NCBI GenBank assembly: GCA_902497095.1
Contig: CABVDD010000036.1
Location: 1 to 19,901 of the forward strand
Direction: 5' to 3'
DNA from: an uncultured Faecalicoccus sp.
Lineage (GTDB): Bacteria > Bacillota_I > Bacilli_A > Erysipelotrichales > Erysipelotrichaceae
DNA: 19,901 bases
The notes beneath the pieces were generated by a model that did no database searches, was not told the DNA's origin, and saw only the letters and a program-made list of their open reading frames with translations. Below are positions 1 through 7,653 of the stretch, piece after piece (position 1 is the stretch's first letter; each line of letters starts with the position of its first letter). Made by a program: the position numbers and the translations under genes.

Positions 1-59
1 GGCGTTTTTTTGATGGTTTGACAGGAATATGAGAAAAACAAGGATCCGAAAAAAGCAAA

Positions 60-113
60 AGAGCTGAAACGCTCAGATGATCTGTAAAAATCATCTATTC
101 GTTACAGCCCCTT
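60..113 (-). terminator. Structured terminator-like hairpin 3' of asd (repeat element copy A)
   Basis: Read on the minus strand, this is a three-tier hairpin beginning 5-8 nt after the asd stop codon. The outer stem is GGGCUG/CAGCUC, followed by a U-U mismatch, a middle stem AACG/CGUU, an asymmetric AAU/GAG internal loop, and an inner stem AGAUGAU/AUCAUCU closed by an 8-nt loop. It is followed by UUUUGCUUUUUU (about 49-60), as expected for intrinsic termination of the hom-lysC-asd transcript. A second copy at 8688-8741 matches 36 of 49 positions without gaps. The hairpin and U-run are seen directly; the terminator function is inferred. Confidence 0.7.
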
Positions 114-117
114 TCTG

Positions 118-1107
118 TTATAAGAGTTCTTCAAGAATTTGTACTGCATTTGTGGCAGCACCTTTACGAATCTGATCTCCGCAACAAAATAAGATCAAAG
201 AATGTTTTGTCGGATCAGATAGATCGTTTCGAATACGGCCAACATAAACCAGATCCTGATCAGAAGTATCTAATGGCATAGGATAGATCTGGTTTTGTGG
301 ATCATCTACTAGTTTTACTCCTTTGGCATGCGCTAGTAAGGTGCGTGCTTTTTGAACATCGATTTCATTTTCACATTCAATCGTAATGCTTTCTGAGTGA
401 GAGCGCATGATTGGTACACGAACGCATGTACAGTTTACTAAGATCTCTGGATCATGAAGGATCTTGCGACTTTCATTTTGTAGTTTCCATTCTTCTTTAG
501 AAATTCCATTTTCATCAAAATCACCAATCTGCGGTATCAAGTTATAGGCGATTGGATATGGAAAAGCACTGGAAGGAATGCCTGGATCTTTTACTTGATT
601 TTCTAGATCTTGAATTCCTTTAACACCAGCTCCGGAAACAGCCTGGTAAGTAGAAACTATCATACGACGAATTTTAAACTCTTGATGTAAAGGATACAAT
701 GCTACTAAGGCAATGATCGTAGCACAATTTGGATTGGCTATGATCCCCTGATTTTTTTGAATATCTTCTGGATTGATTTCCGGAATTACCAATGGAACAT
801 TAGGATCCAGACGATATGCACTGGAATTATCAATGACGATGGTTCCTTCTTTTTGTGCCCAAGGCATCCAGGTTTTTGTGATGTCATTTTCGGTGGCACC
901 TAAAGCATAATTCACATCTTTAAAACTGTCTTCGCATAGTTCTTCTACCGTGATTTTTTGATCCATAAAGGAAAAAACTTTTCCTTTAGAACGTGCAGAT
1001 GCCAGAAGTTTTAAATGACAATCTATCTTTCTTTCTTCCAAACACTGCAGCATCTGTTGACCAACGGCACCAGTAGCGCCGACAATGGCAATGGTTTTTT
1101 TAGACAT
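118..1107 (-). CDS. asd: Aspartate-semialdehyde dehydrogenase
   Basis: This enzyme reduces aspartyl-4-phosphate to aspartate-4-semialdehyde with NADPH, the second step of the aspartate-family amino acid pathway, in the cytosol. The 329-residue protein has the usual family length. It opens with the nucleotide-binding loop GATGAVG (residues 10-16), has the catalytic Cys128 in NPNCATI, the STYQAVSGAG segment near 152-161, and the conserved His237 in MRSHSES. I chose the ATG at 1107 because AAGGAGG lies just upstream of it and the nucleotide-binding fold starts at once; a longer reading frame to 1215 would only add 36 unrelated residues encoded inside lysC. The start overlaps the lysC stop by 8 bp, so the two are probably translationally coupled. 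It is the last gene of the hom-lysC-asd unit and is followed by a structured terminator. Confidence 0.96.
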   Translation of the reverse strand: MSKKTIAIVGATGAVGQQMLQCLEERKIDCHLKLLASARSKGKVFSFMDQKITVEELCEDSFKDVNYALGATENDITKTWMPWAQKEGTIVIDNSSAYRLDPNVPLVIPEINPEDIQKNQGIIANPNCATIIALVALYPLHQEFKIRRMIVSTYQAVSGAGVKGIQDLENQVKDPGIPSSAFPYPIAYNLIPQIGDFDENGISKEEWKLQNESRKILHDPEILVNCTCVRVPIMRSHSESITIECENEIDVQKARTLLAHAKGVKLVDDPQNQIYPMPLDTSDQDLVYVGRIRNDLSDPTKHSLILFCCGDQIRKGAATNAVQILEELL

Positions 1108-2425
1108 TTTGATCCTCCTTTGTGACAAACGCATCATAAATTGATCGAATGGTGGCCTTGAAATCTTTACATTGTACGGCAACTGTAATGTTAATTTCAT
1201 CACTACTCTGGGCAATCATGCGAATGTTGATTTTTTGATCTCCCAATGATTTAAACAATTTACCGGCAACCCCTGGCGAATCAGACATACTTTTACCCAC
1301 GGTAGAAATCAGTGCTAAGTTTTCTTCGGTATGAATTTCATCAGGCTTTAATTCGGTTTTGATACGTGCTAAGATTTCATATAAACTATCTTGTACATCG
1401 CTTTTATTGACAACGATACTAAATGAATCAATACCACTTGGAATATGTTCTACACTGACATTGTACATTTCTAAAATACTGAGTACTTTACGAATGTAAC
1501 CTACTTCACTGGACATATGTTTTTTATAAATATAAATAGATACAAATCCCTCTTTTCCGGCAATACCTGTGATTGCATATGGATTTTTGATGTTTGTTCT
1601 TTCCTGTATGATCGTACCTTGATCTTGCGGATGATTTGTATTTAATATATGGATCGGAATATTGGCTTCTTTAACAGGAAAAATAGCTTCTTCATGAAGA
1701 ACACTGGCTCCCATATAAGAAAGTTCACGTAATTCTGAGTATGTAATGTGTGTAATTTGTTTAGGATGATCCACAATTTTAGGATCGGCCATTAAAAAGC
1801 CACTGACATCTGTCCAGTTTTCATACATATCGGCATTCAGACATTTGGCAAGGATAGAGCCGGTGATGTCACCGCCGCCTCGTGAAAAAACTTGAATTTG
1901 ATCGTTGGCGCTGGAGCCATAAAAACCAGGAAATACAAAATGATCATATTGTGCACATTTTGCCTGTAATTTTGTGGCCGTTGCCTGCATATCAATGGTT
2001 TTATCCAGATTAAAACGAATGATGTCTTTGGCATCGACAAAATCATATCCCAGATATTCAGCCATTAATTTGGCACAGAAATATTCACCGCGAGAAACAA
2101 TTTGCGCTTGTGTATACGTATTTAGATTGGTGTAAAAAGTATCAAGTTCTTTTTCAATTGGTTGTTGTAAACCTAGCTCGTTTTTGATATCCACAAAGCG
2201 CTGACGAATCAGACGATATACGTTACTGGCATCCACATGATATTGTCTATGAGCATCTAAAAGATATAATAAATCAGTAATTTTATTGTCGGATGACGTT
2301 CTTTTTCCAGGTGCACTGACTACGACATATTTTCTGGAAGGATCTGCTTGCACAATGGCTTTGACTTTTTTAAACTGTTCCGCATTGGCAACGCTGCTTC
2401 CACCAAATTTTGTGATTTTCAACAT
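1100..2425 (-). CDS. lysC: Aspartate kinase (monofunctional, two C-terminal ACT domains)
   Basis: This enzyme phosphorylates aspartate to aspartyl-4-phosphate, the committed first step toward lysine, threonine and methionine. The 441-residue protein starts with the kinase signature KFGGSSVAN (residues 6-14) and carries the RGGGDITGS nucleotide/substrate loop near residue 185. From about residue 285 there are two tandem ACT domains, including the GKSMSDSPGVAGKLF segment, the usual allosteric sites for end-product amino acids. A GAGG ribosome binding site lies in the 12-nt gap after hom. Because the gene is sandwiched between hom and asd and faces thrC-thrB, feedback by threonine is plausible, but that is inferred; no lysine-branch gene is present in the window. 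The symbol follows common usage; it could equally be called thrA-type or yclM-like. Confidence 0.95.
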   Translation of the reverse strand: MLKITKFGGSSVANAEQFKKVKAIVQADPSRKYVVVSAPGKRTSSDNKITDLLYLLDAHRQYHVDASNVYRLIRQRFVDIKNELGLQQPIEKELDTFYTNLNTYTQAQIVSRGEYFCAKLMAEYLGYDFVDAKDIIRFNLDKTIDMQATATKLQAKCAQYDHFVFPGFYGSSANDQIQVFSRGGGDITGSILAKCLNADMYENWTDVSGFLMADPKIVDHPKQITHITYSELRELSYMGASVLHEEAIFPVKEANIPIHILNTNHPQDQGTIIQERTNIKNPYAITGIAGKEGFVSIYIYKKHMSSEVGYIRKVLSILEMYNVSVEHIPSGIDSFSIVVNKSDVQDSLYEILARIKTELKPDEIHTEENLALISTVGKSMSDSPGVAGKLFKSLGDQKINIRMIAQSSDEINITVAVQCKDFKATIRSIYDAFVTKEDQNV

Positions 2426-2437
2426 GGTATTTCCTCT

Positions 2438-3556
2438 TTACACCCATAGTGCAATCATGGCATCTGCATCAAAAGCCTGCACAGTATCAATAATGGAGGC
2501 ATCTTTTTGTTCAAACCAGTAATAACTTTCCGTTTCGTTAAGACTTTGTTCTTTATCGGCCTGTAATCCTTTTTTGGCACGAATGATCCAATTGGCTTTT
2601 AATATGGATTCGTTGACTTTCTTTTCGTGATCCAAACAAATTTTTCGTTCACGATTTTCCAAAGTATCGATGGCATTGGCCAGCATAGCTTGTGCTGTCG
2701 CAAGCTGCCCGGCGCCTTGACCAAAGTAGCCTAAATAATCGAAACTGTCAGCATAAATCAGTTGGGCATTATAGTTATCTGGAACATTAGCCAAATAATG
2801 ACCTTTATCTAAAAAGGCGGGGGCAATAATGCTTGCGAACTCTCCATCTTTTTGTTTGGATAAAGAAATATGACGAATGACTTTATCATTTTCCTTGGCC
2901 ATCTTAATATCTTCAGTATTTAGTTTCGTGATCCCAATCGGTTGGCGAATCGTATCGTTTTTAGTATTGTAGGCTAACATGTTCGTGATGTTTGTCTTAT
3001 AGAATACATCGATTCCTTCAATATCATTTGTAGGATCCGCTTCTGCATAACCCATGGCCTGAGCTTGTTTTAAGGCGACGCTTAACTCCATACCATTTTT
3101 TTGCATCTGATCTAATATATAATTGGAAGTACCATTGAAAATTCCTTGATAACCGCGAATTTCTTCAAGCTTTTGTAGTTTTAAGATCGCATCTAAAAAA
3201 GGAATGCCTCCCGCAACGCTTGCTTCTACTTGAATGGAACCACCACTTTTTTTGGCAATTTCAACATAGCGTTCCAAATTTGGTGAAACGGTAGCCTTAT
3301 TGGAAGTGATGACATGTTTGCCATGTTCCAAAGCCAATGTGATTAATGTGTTAGAAGGTTCTGTACCACTTAAACATTCAAAAACGATATCGACATCATC
3401 AGCAGTCACCATGCCTTTACCATCATTGGAAAAATAAGGAAGATTTTCTAATTCCGGTAAGACAAAGACTTGTTTTAGATGAAGGTCTTTTACATTTGCA
3501 CAAAGTATTTCTACACCTTTTCCTACGGTGCCATATCCTAATAAAACTGCGTTCAT
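2438..3556 (-). CDS. hom: Homoserine dehydrogenase
   Basis: This enzyme reduces aspartate-4-semialdehyde to homoserine with NAD(P)H, the branch point toward threonine and methionine. The 372-residue protein has an N-terminal Rossmann loop GYGTVGKG (residues 7-14), the NKATV segment with Lys87, EASVAGGIP (111-119), and the family signature ADPTNDIEGIDVFYK (173-187), in which Asp183 and Lys187 match the catalytic pair of the family. It ends after the catalytic domain, so unlike the ~430-residue enzymes of many bacteria it has no C-terminal ACT domain of its own; allosteric control may lie in lysC or in the separate ACT protein at 5974. AAGGAGG precedes the ATG. It is the first gene of the minus-strand unit, with a recognisable promoter in the 3557-3645 divergent region. 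Confidence 0.95.
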   Translation of the reverse strand: MNAVLLGYGTVGKGVEILCANVKDLHLKQVFVLPELENLPYFSNDGKGMVTADDVDIVFECLSGTEPSNTLITLALEHGKHVITSNKATVSPNLERYVEIAKKSGGSIQVEASVAGGIPFLDAILKLQKLEEIRGYQGIFNGTSNYILDQMQKNGMELSVALKQAQAMGYAEADPTNDIEGIDVFYKTNITNMLAYNTKNDTIRQPIGITKLNTEDIKMAKENDKVIRHISLSKQKDGEFASIIAPAFLDKGHYLANVPDNYNAQLIYADSFDYLGYFGQGAGQLATAQAMLANAIDTLENRERKICLDHEKKVNESILKANWIIRAKKGLQADKEQSLNETESYYWFEQKDASIIDTVQAFDADAMIALWV

Positions 3557-3587
3557 GACTTCCTCCTTGTTTAATTAAAGAAAACAC

Positions 3588-3616
3588 TTGTTTTTAGAAT
3601 GTGAACATTGTATCAT
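3588..3616 (+). promoter_or_regulatory. Promoter for thrC operon
   Basis: On the plus strand there is a weak -35 TTGTTT (3588-3593) and a good -10 TATCAT (3611-3616) with a 17-nt spacer. The predicted start is near 3623, giving a ~23-nt leader that holds AAGGAGG (3634-3640) ahead of the ATG at 3646. The -10 shares two base pairs with the opposing hom -10. Confidence 0.55.
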
Positions 3617-3635
3617 ATGGTATATGGTTTTTCAA
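3607..3635 (-). promoter_or_regulatory. Promoter for hom-lysC-asd
   Basis: On the minus strand there is a -35 TTGAAA (3630-3635) and a -10 TACAAT (3607-3612) separated by exactly 17 nt, with an extended TGA just before the -10. The predicted start near 3600 leaves a leader of roughly 45 nt, too short for a T-box. The -35 overlaps the thrC ribosome binding site and the -10 overlaps the thrC -10. Confidence 0.65.
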
Positions 3636-3645
3636 GGAGGAATCT

Positions 3646-5115
3646 ATGGAAAAGATTTATGTGTCTACACGAGATAAAAATAGAAAAATATCAAGTAAAC
3701 AAGCCATTTTAGAAGGTATTTCTAAAGATGGTGGTTTATATGTATGGCCGGATATTGATTCGGTACAAATAGATTTGCATACAATTTGTGAACAATCTTA
3801 TACAGAAAATGCTTATACGATCTTACAGCCATTGTTGCCAGACTTTACTAAAGAAGAGCTTACAGAATGTATTGAAAAAGCATATGCTCATTCTTTTTCT
3901 TCAAAGGATATCACACCGGTAAGGAAAGTAGGAGATGTCTATGTTTTAGAGCTTTTTCATGGTCCGACAAGCGCTTTTAAAGATGTCGCATTAACACTGT
4001 TGCCACAATTGATGTCTTGTGCTTTAAAAGCCAGTCACCAAAAAGCAATGATCCTTACCGCAACCAGTGGAGACACCGGAAAAGCTGCTTTGGAAGGATT
4101 TAAAGATGTGGATCGTATTGGGATCTGTGTTTTTTATCCTCATCAAAAGGTCAGTCAGATCCAATATCGCCAGATGGCAACGCAACAAGGCAAAAATGTT
4201 AAAGTTTATGCGATCGAAGGCAATTTTGATGATGCACAAAGTCAGGTAAAATCATTGTTTTTAGATGAAAAGATGCAAGAGAAGGCAAAACAAGAAAATG
4301 TGATCTTGACCAGTGCCAACTCTATTAATATAGGAAGACTGGTGCCGCAAATCGTTTATTATTTTGAAAGTTATAAGTATTTAGTAAACCATGGCATTAT
4401 TCAAATTGGAGATAAAGTATCATTTAGCGTACCGACAGGCAATTTTGGTGATGTTTTAGCTGGCTATTATGCGTATATGATGGGATTGCCGGTAGAAAAA
4501 TTCTATGTCGCAAGCAATGCCAACCACGTACTTACTGATTTTTTGAAAACGGGCGTTTATGATCGAAATCGTGACTTTGTACAAACCATTTCTCCAAGTA
4601 TGGATATCTTGATTTCTTCTAATTTAGAAAGACTTTTGTATTATATGTCACAAAAAGATACAGAATTTGTTGCCAAATGCATGAGGGACTTACAAGAAAC
4701 AGGACGTTATCAAATTCCTGAAGAGATGTTACAGAAAATACAATCATTATTTGGTTGTGCTTATTTAGAGGATACGCAGACAAAAGAAGTAATTCATGAT
4801 GTTTATCAACAATACAAGGTCGTTTTGGATCCTCATTCTGCTATTGGGTATCAGGTGGCAAAAGAGGCTAAAGAAAGACCTATCGTTTCTTTGGCAACGG
4901 CATCACCGTATAAATTTTCCCAAGATGTTTTAGATGCTCTTCATCAAAAACATACGGATGAATTAGAATTGATGAAACAATTACAGACTTTATGTTTAGA
5001 TCCTATTCCGAAAGGTTTAAAAGATTTAGAATCTCTGGAAATTCGTCATAAAAATGTAATTTCGATCAATCAAATGAAAGATGTGGTAATAAAGAATATG
5101 GAGGAACTTCTATGA
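3646..5115 (+). CDS. thrC: Threonine synthase
   Basis: This PLP enzyme converts O-phosphohomoserine and water to threonine and phosphate, the last step of the pathway. The 489-residue protein is of the long threonine synthase class: the PLP lysine is Lys112 in GPTSAFKDVAL, the phosphate-cradling loop is TATSGDTGKAAL (138-149), and PTGNFGDVLAGYYA later in the chain matches the family. The ATG at 3646 is preceded by AAGGAGG at 5-nt spacing; an upstream in-frame GTG at 3601 lacks a ribosome binding site and would lie inside the promoter. It is the first gene of a five-gene run. Its stop overlaps the thrB start as ATGA, and the thrB ribosome binding site GGAGGA lies in the last codons of thrC. 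Confidence 0.96.
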   Translation: MEKIYVSTRDKNRKISSKQAILEGISKDGGLYVWPDIDSVQIDLHTICEQSYTENAYTILQPLLPDFTKEELTECIEKAYAHSFSSKDITPVRKVGDVYVLELFHGPTSAFKDVALTLLPQLMSCALKASHQKAMILTATSGDTGKAALEGFKDVDRIGICVFYPHQKVSQIQYRQMATQQGKNVKVYAIEGNFDDAQSQVKSLFLDEKMQEKAKQENVILTSANSINIGRLVPQIVYYFESYKYLVNHGIIQIGDKVSFSVPTGNFGDVLAGYYAYMMGLPVEKFYVASNANHVLTDFLKTGVYDRNRDFVQTISPSMDILISSNLERLLYYMSQKDTEFVAKCMRDLQETGRYQIPEEMLQKIQSLFGCAYLEDTQTKEVIHDVYQQYKVVLDPHSAIGYQVAKEAKERPIVSLATASPYKFSQDVLDALHQKHTDELELMKQLQTLCLDPIPKGLKDLESLEIRHKNVISINQMKDVVIKNMEELL

Positions 5116-5981
5116 TACAAGTTCATGTACCAGCTACCAGTGCCAATTGTTGTATTGGCTTTGATAGTTTAGGCATGGCATTAGACTGGTGGGCCAAGTT
5201 TCAATTTGAAAAGAGTGATACGCTTACTATTACAGGATGTCCTGATGAATATGCCGATGAAAATAATTTAGTTGTGCAAGCTTTTTTGAAAACATGCCAA
5301 TATTTAAAAAAAGAGATGCCAACGTTTCATCTTCATATCGATTCAGACATTCCTTTTTCCAGAGGATTAGGCTCTTCTTCGACTTGTGTAGTTGCCGGTA
5401 TTTTAGCTTGCGATGCCTGGTTTCAAGCAAACTTGAATAAAATGGAAATTCTACAAATTGCCACTGATATTGAAGGTCATCCCGATAATGTAGCCCCTTG
5501 TATCTTTGGTAAAGCCGTCTGCAGCTTTATAGATAATGGCGTGCCACGCATGATGATCGTCCCTTGTGCCCCTTATCAATGTCTGGCAATGATTCCAGAA
5601 TATCTGGTTGTAACGAATGAAGCTCGAAAAGTTCTTCCTTCTACATTAGAATATAAGGAAGCTGTTTCACAAGTTGGACATGCTCTTTGTTTTTTACAAG
5701 CTTTGCAGGTAGGCAATGAAATGATTCTTGCGAAAGCTTGTGTAGATCATTTACATGAACCTTATCGCAAAAAGCTGATTCCAGATTATGATGTGATTCA
5801 TGATCGATGTAAAGAACTTGATCTTGCCATGTGGATATCTGGCAGCGGAAGTACGATGCTTGCGATGTCTATGGATCTTGATAAATTGAATCAGTTACAA
5901 AAAGAAATAGAAACAAAGCTTTCTATACAATGTAAACCAATACAAATCGCATCAAAAGGAGCTTGGGTAGAATATGAGTAA
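5112..5981 (+). CDS. thrB: Homoserine kinase (GHMP family)
   Basis: This enzyme phosphorylates homoserine with ATP to O-phosphohomoserine, the substrate of the neighbouring thrC product. The 289-residue protein has typical GHMP kinase features: the N-terminal substrate segment PATSANCCIGFDSLGMAL (7-24), the glycine/serine-rich ATP loop PFSRGLGSSST (81-91), and a late SGSGSTMLA loop. It starts with the ATGA overlap with thrC, with GGAGGA six nt upstream, so the two proteins are probably made in step. Its 3' end overlaps the next gene by 8 bp. I see nothing unusual in length or motifs. Confidence 0.96.
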   Translation: MIQVHVPATSANCCIGFDSLGMALDWWAKFQFEKSDTLTITGCPDEYADENNLVVQAFLKTCQYLKKEMPTFHLHIDSDIPFSRGLGSSSTCVVAGILACDAWFQANLNKMEILQIATDIEGHPDNVAPCIFGKAVCSFIDNGVPRMMIVPCAPYQCLAMIPEYLVVTNEARKVLPSTLEYKEAVSQVGHALCFLQALQVGNEMILAKACVDHLHEPYRKKLIPDYDVIHDRCKELDLAMWISGSGSTMLAMSMDLDKLNQLQKEIETKLSIQCKPIQIASKGAWVEYE

Positions 5982-6408
5982 ATTTTATGTTGTTTCCAGT
6001 GATATCCTTCCGGAAGTGCTGGAAAAGGTGATGGAAGCTAGAATGCTTTTACAGTCTGGGAAAGTAAAACGAATCAGTGAAGCTGTTAAAATGGTAGGAA
6101 TATCACGGGGAACATATTATAAATATAAGGATACAGTGTTTTCTTTTTCACAAGAACAAAACAATCGAAAAGCAGTGATCACAATGACCTTGCGCAGTGA
6201 AAAAGGAACCCTTTCAAAGGTTTCTTCTTTGATTTCTGCCAAACAGGTCAATATTTTGGCCATCAACCAAACCATTCCAATTAATGGAATTCACAATGTC
6301 AGTTTTACATTGGATATCAGCGATTTAGAAGGTGATATTCAATCGTTTTTAGATTTGATCGAAGCTATGGCTTTTGTGGATAAGGTGGATCTTGTTGCGA
6401 TTGAATAG
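5974..6408 (+). CDS. ACT-domain protein with N-terminal HTH-like segment (PheB/UPF0735 family)
   Basis: This 144-residue protein has two parts. Residues 32-52 (SEAVKMVGISRGTYYKYKD) resemble a short helix-turn-helix, and residues 67-143 form an ACT domain, the small fold that binds amino acids. The whole chain matches the UPF0735/PheB family. B. subtilis PheB lies beside pheA, and members often sit next to homoserine or phenylalanine pathway genes; their biochemical role is not settled. Here it overlaps thrB by 8 bp, and hom in this window lacks its own ACT domain, so it could sense threonine or a related amino acid for this pathway. That is inference. AAAGGAG lies about 12 nt upstream of the ATG. 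I leave the symbol empty because an aromatic link is not supported here. Confidence 0.85.
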   Translation: MSKFYVVSSDILPEVLEKVMEARMLLQSGKVKRISEAVKMVGISRGTYYKYKDTVFSFSQEQNNRKAVITMTLRSEKGTLSKVSSLISAKQVNILAINQTIPINGIHNVSFTLDISDLEGDIQSFLDLIEAMAFVDKVDLVAIE

Positions 6409-7105
6409 AATATTAGCTTTTCTATGGGGCTGGTTTTTGATCCTTGTCTTTGTGATTGGCAGTGTTTGCACTACGGCCTTAAATGAAGATTTTTATATCC
6501 AACAATATGAAAAAATGAATTTAGCGGATTCACTGCATGTATCACAAGAAGATTTGAATAAAAGCATCATCCTTTTATTAGATTATATTCGTGATGATAC
6601 AGATTCATTAGAGGATACGATTACAATTCAAGGTCATCAACAAGCTACATTTAATGAAAAAGAAAAAAGTCATATGGTCGATGTAAAAGCTTTGTATCAA
6701 AATGCGGTTTTTACAGGAAAGATTTGTTTTGTTTTAGTACTTGTGATTTTGTTTTATATGCTTTGGACTCAAAAAAAGAAAACAATAGCTTATTTGACAA
6801 AAGGCTTTTTACAAGCTGGAATATGCCTGATTTTGGTTTTTTTATTTTTTGGAATATGGATCGGTATAGATTTTACTGGCTTTTGGACATGGTTTCATAC
6901 GATCTTCTTTTCCAATGATTTGTGGTTATTGAATCCAGCTACTGATTTTATGATCAATATGCTGCCAGAAACCATTTTTTATCAATTAGTCTTACATTGC
7001 GTTTTGATGGTCTTTGTTTTGATCGTACCTTGTATAGTTTTTTCGATTTATTATCAGCGAAAGAAAGCGCCTATAGGTTTTGAATATGAAGATCATACTA
7101 GCTAG
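6395..7105 (+). CDS. DUF1461/TIGR01906-type integral membrane protein
   Basis: This is a predicted inner-membrane protein of about 236 residues with four hydrophobic segments, near residues 4-25, 109-124, 138-159 and 195-219. A ~80-residue polar loop between the first two contains FYIQQYEKMN and a charged LDYIRDDTDSLED stretch. The pattern fits the TIGR01906 (DUF1461) family of unknown function common in Firmicutes. There is no ATG near the 5' end. I prefer the TTG at 6395 because AAGGTGG (6382-6388) lies six nt before it; TTG at 6374 or 6401 is also possible. Either way the start overlaps the end of the ACT-protein gene, and its own end overlaps maf by 20 bp, so it is embedded in the thr operon. 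No catalytic motif is visible and I cannot assign a function. Confidence 0.8.
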   Translation: MRLNRILAFLWGWFLILVFVIGSVCTTALNEDFYIQQYEKMNLADSLHVSQEDLNKSIILLLDYIRDDTDSLEDTITIQGHQQATFNEKEKSHMVDVKALYQNAVFTGKICFVLVLVILFYMLWTQKKKTIAYLTKGFLQAGICLILVFLFFGIWIGIDFTGFWTWFHTIFFSNDLWLLNPATDFMINMLPETIFYQLVLHCVLMVFVLIVPCIVFSIYYQRKKAPIGFEYEDHTS

Positions 7106-7643
7106 TCAATCTCCTAGACGAAAAGAAATTCTTGCCGAAATCGGTTTACAATTCGATGTGATTCCATCGCATTCCAAAGAATATTTTGATCCTTTACTAC
7201 CATTGGAAGAAGCTATTCAACAAGTGGCTTATCAAAAAGCGGCGGACATCCATCTTAAATATCCGGATGCTCTGGTGATTGGTGCAGATACCATTGTCAG
7301 TTTTCAAAAAAAGATTTATGGTAAACCAAAAGATGAACAAGAAGCATTTTCTTTTTTAAGAGATTTTAGCGGGCAATACCAAGAAGTGATGACAGGTATT
7401 TGTTTTCTGTATAAAGACCAAAAATTATGTAAAACAGATATTACGAAAGTTTGGTTTCGCAAGCTAAGCGATGCGGAGATATGGGATTATATACATACAC
7501 ATAACGCTTTAGACAAAGCCGGTGCCTATGGTATACAAGACAGTGATTTTGTATCTCATATAGAAGGTTCTATGACCAATGTTGTAGGATTAGGAAAAGA
7601 AAGTATTTTAGAAATGTTAAAACAAATGAAAAGCGGCTTGTAA
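7086..7643 (+). CDS. maf: Maf-family nucleoside triphosphate pyrophosphatase
   Basis: This is a Maf protein, a house-cleaning enzyme that hydrolyses dTTP/UTP or modified nucleotides to monophosphate and pyrophosphate. The 185-residue chain has the diagnostic N-terminal ASQSPRRKEIL (residues 6-16), the central IGADTIVSF with its catalytic Asp, the GKPKDEQEA segment, and DKAGAYGIQ near the C-terminus, which is typical of the YhdE/dTTP-UTP subgroup. I chose the ATG at 7086 because the family motif begins right after it; a TTG two codons upstream is also in frame. It overlaps the membrane-protein gene by 20 bp and is the last gene of the operon. Its stop codon lies within the loop of the terminator shared with the convergent HAD gene. 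Confidence 0.94.
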   Translation: MKIILASQSPRRKEILAEIGLQFDVIPSHSKEYFDPLLPLEEAIQQVAYQKAADIHLKYPDALVIGADTIVSFQKKIYGKPKDEQEAFSFLRDFSGQYQEVMTGICFLYKDQKLCKTDITKVWFRKLSDAEIWDYIHTHNALDKAGAYGIQDSDFVSHIEGSMTNVVGLGKESILEMLKQMKSGL

Positions 7644-7653
7644 CGAGCCGCTT
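7631..7653. terminator. Bidirectional terminator between maf and the HAD gene
   Basis: The arms AAGCGGCT (7631-7638) and AGCCGCTT (7646-7653) are perfectly complementary, with a 7-nt loop. On the minus strand the stem runs into TTTT; on the plus strand the tail is a weaker TTATTTA. The maf stop codon lies in the loop and the HAD stop codon at the edge of the other arm, so the convergent genes share one hairpin. Confidence 0.8.

Noticed and set aside
1..87. TGA read as tryptophan
   Set aside because: TGA is used as a normal stop elsewhere (for example thrC, malic enzyme and the patatin gene), so code reassignment is not supported.
40..100. Glycine riboswitch-like strings (CCGAA...GCAAA...GAAACGCTCAG) on the plus strand
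   Set aside because: Only short fragments match; the P2/P3 helices and the conserved 3' tail are missing, no glycine gene follows, and the minus-strand hairpin explains the conservation better.
3557..3645. T-box or threonine attenuator between hom and thrC
   Set aside because: Predicted leaders are only ~23 and ~45 nt, with no T-box sequence, leader peptide or terminator.
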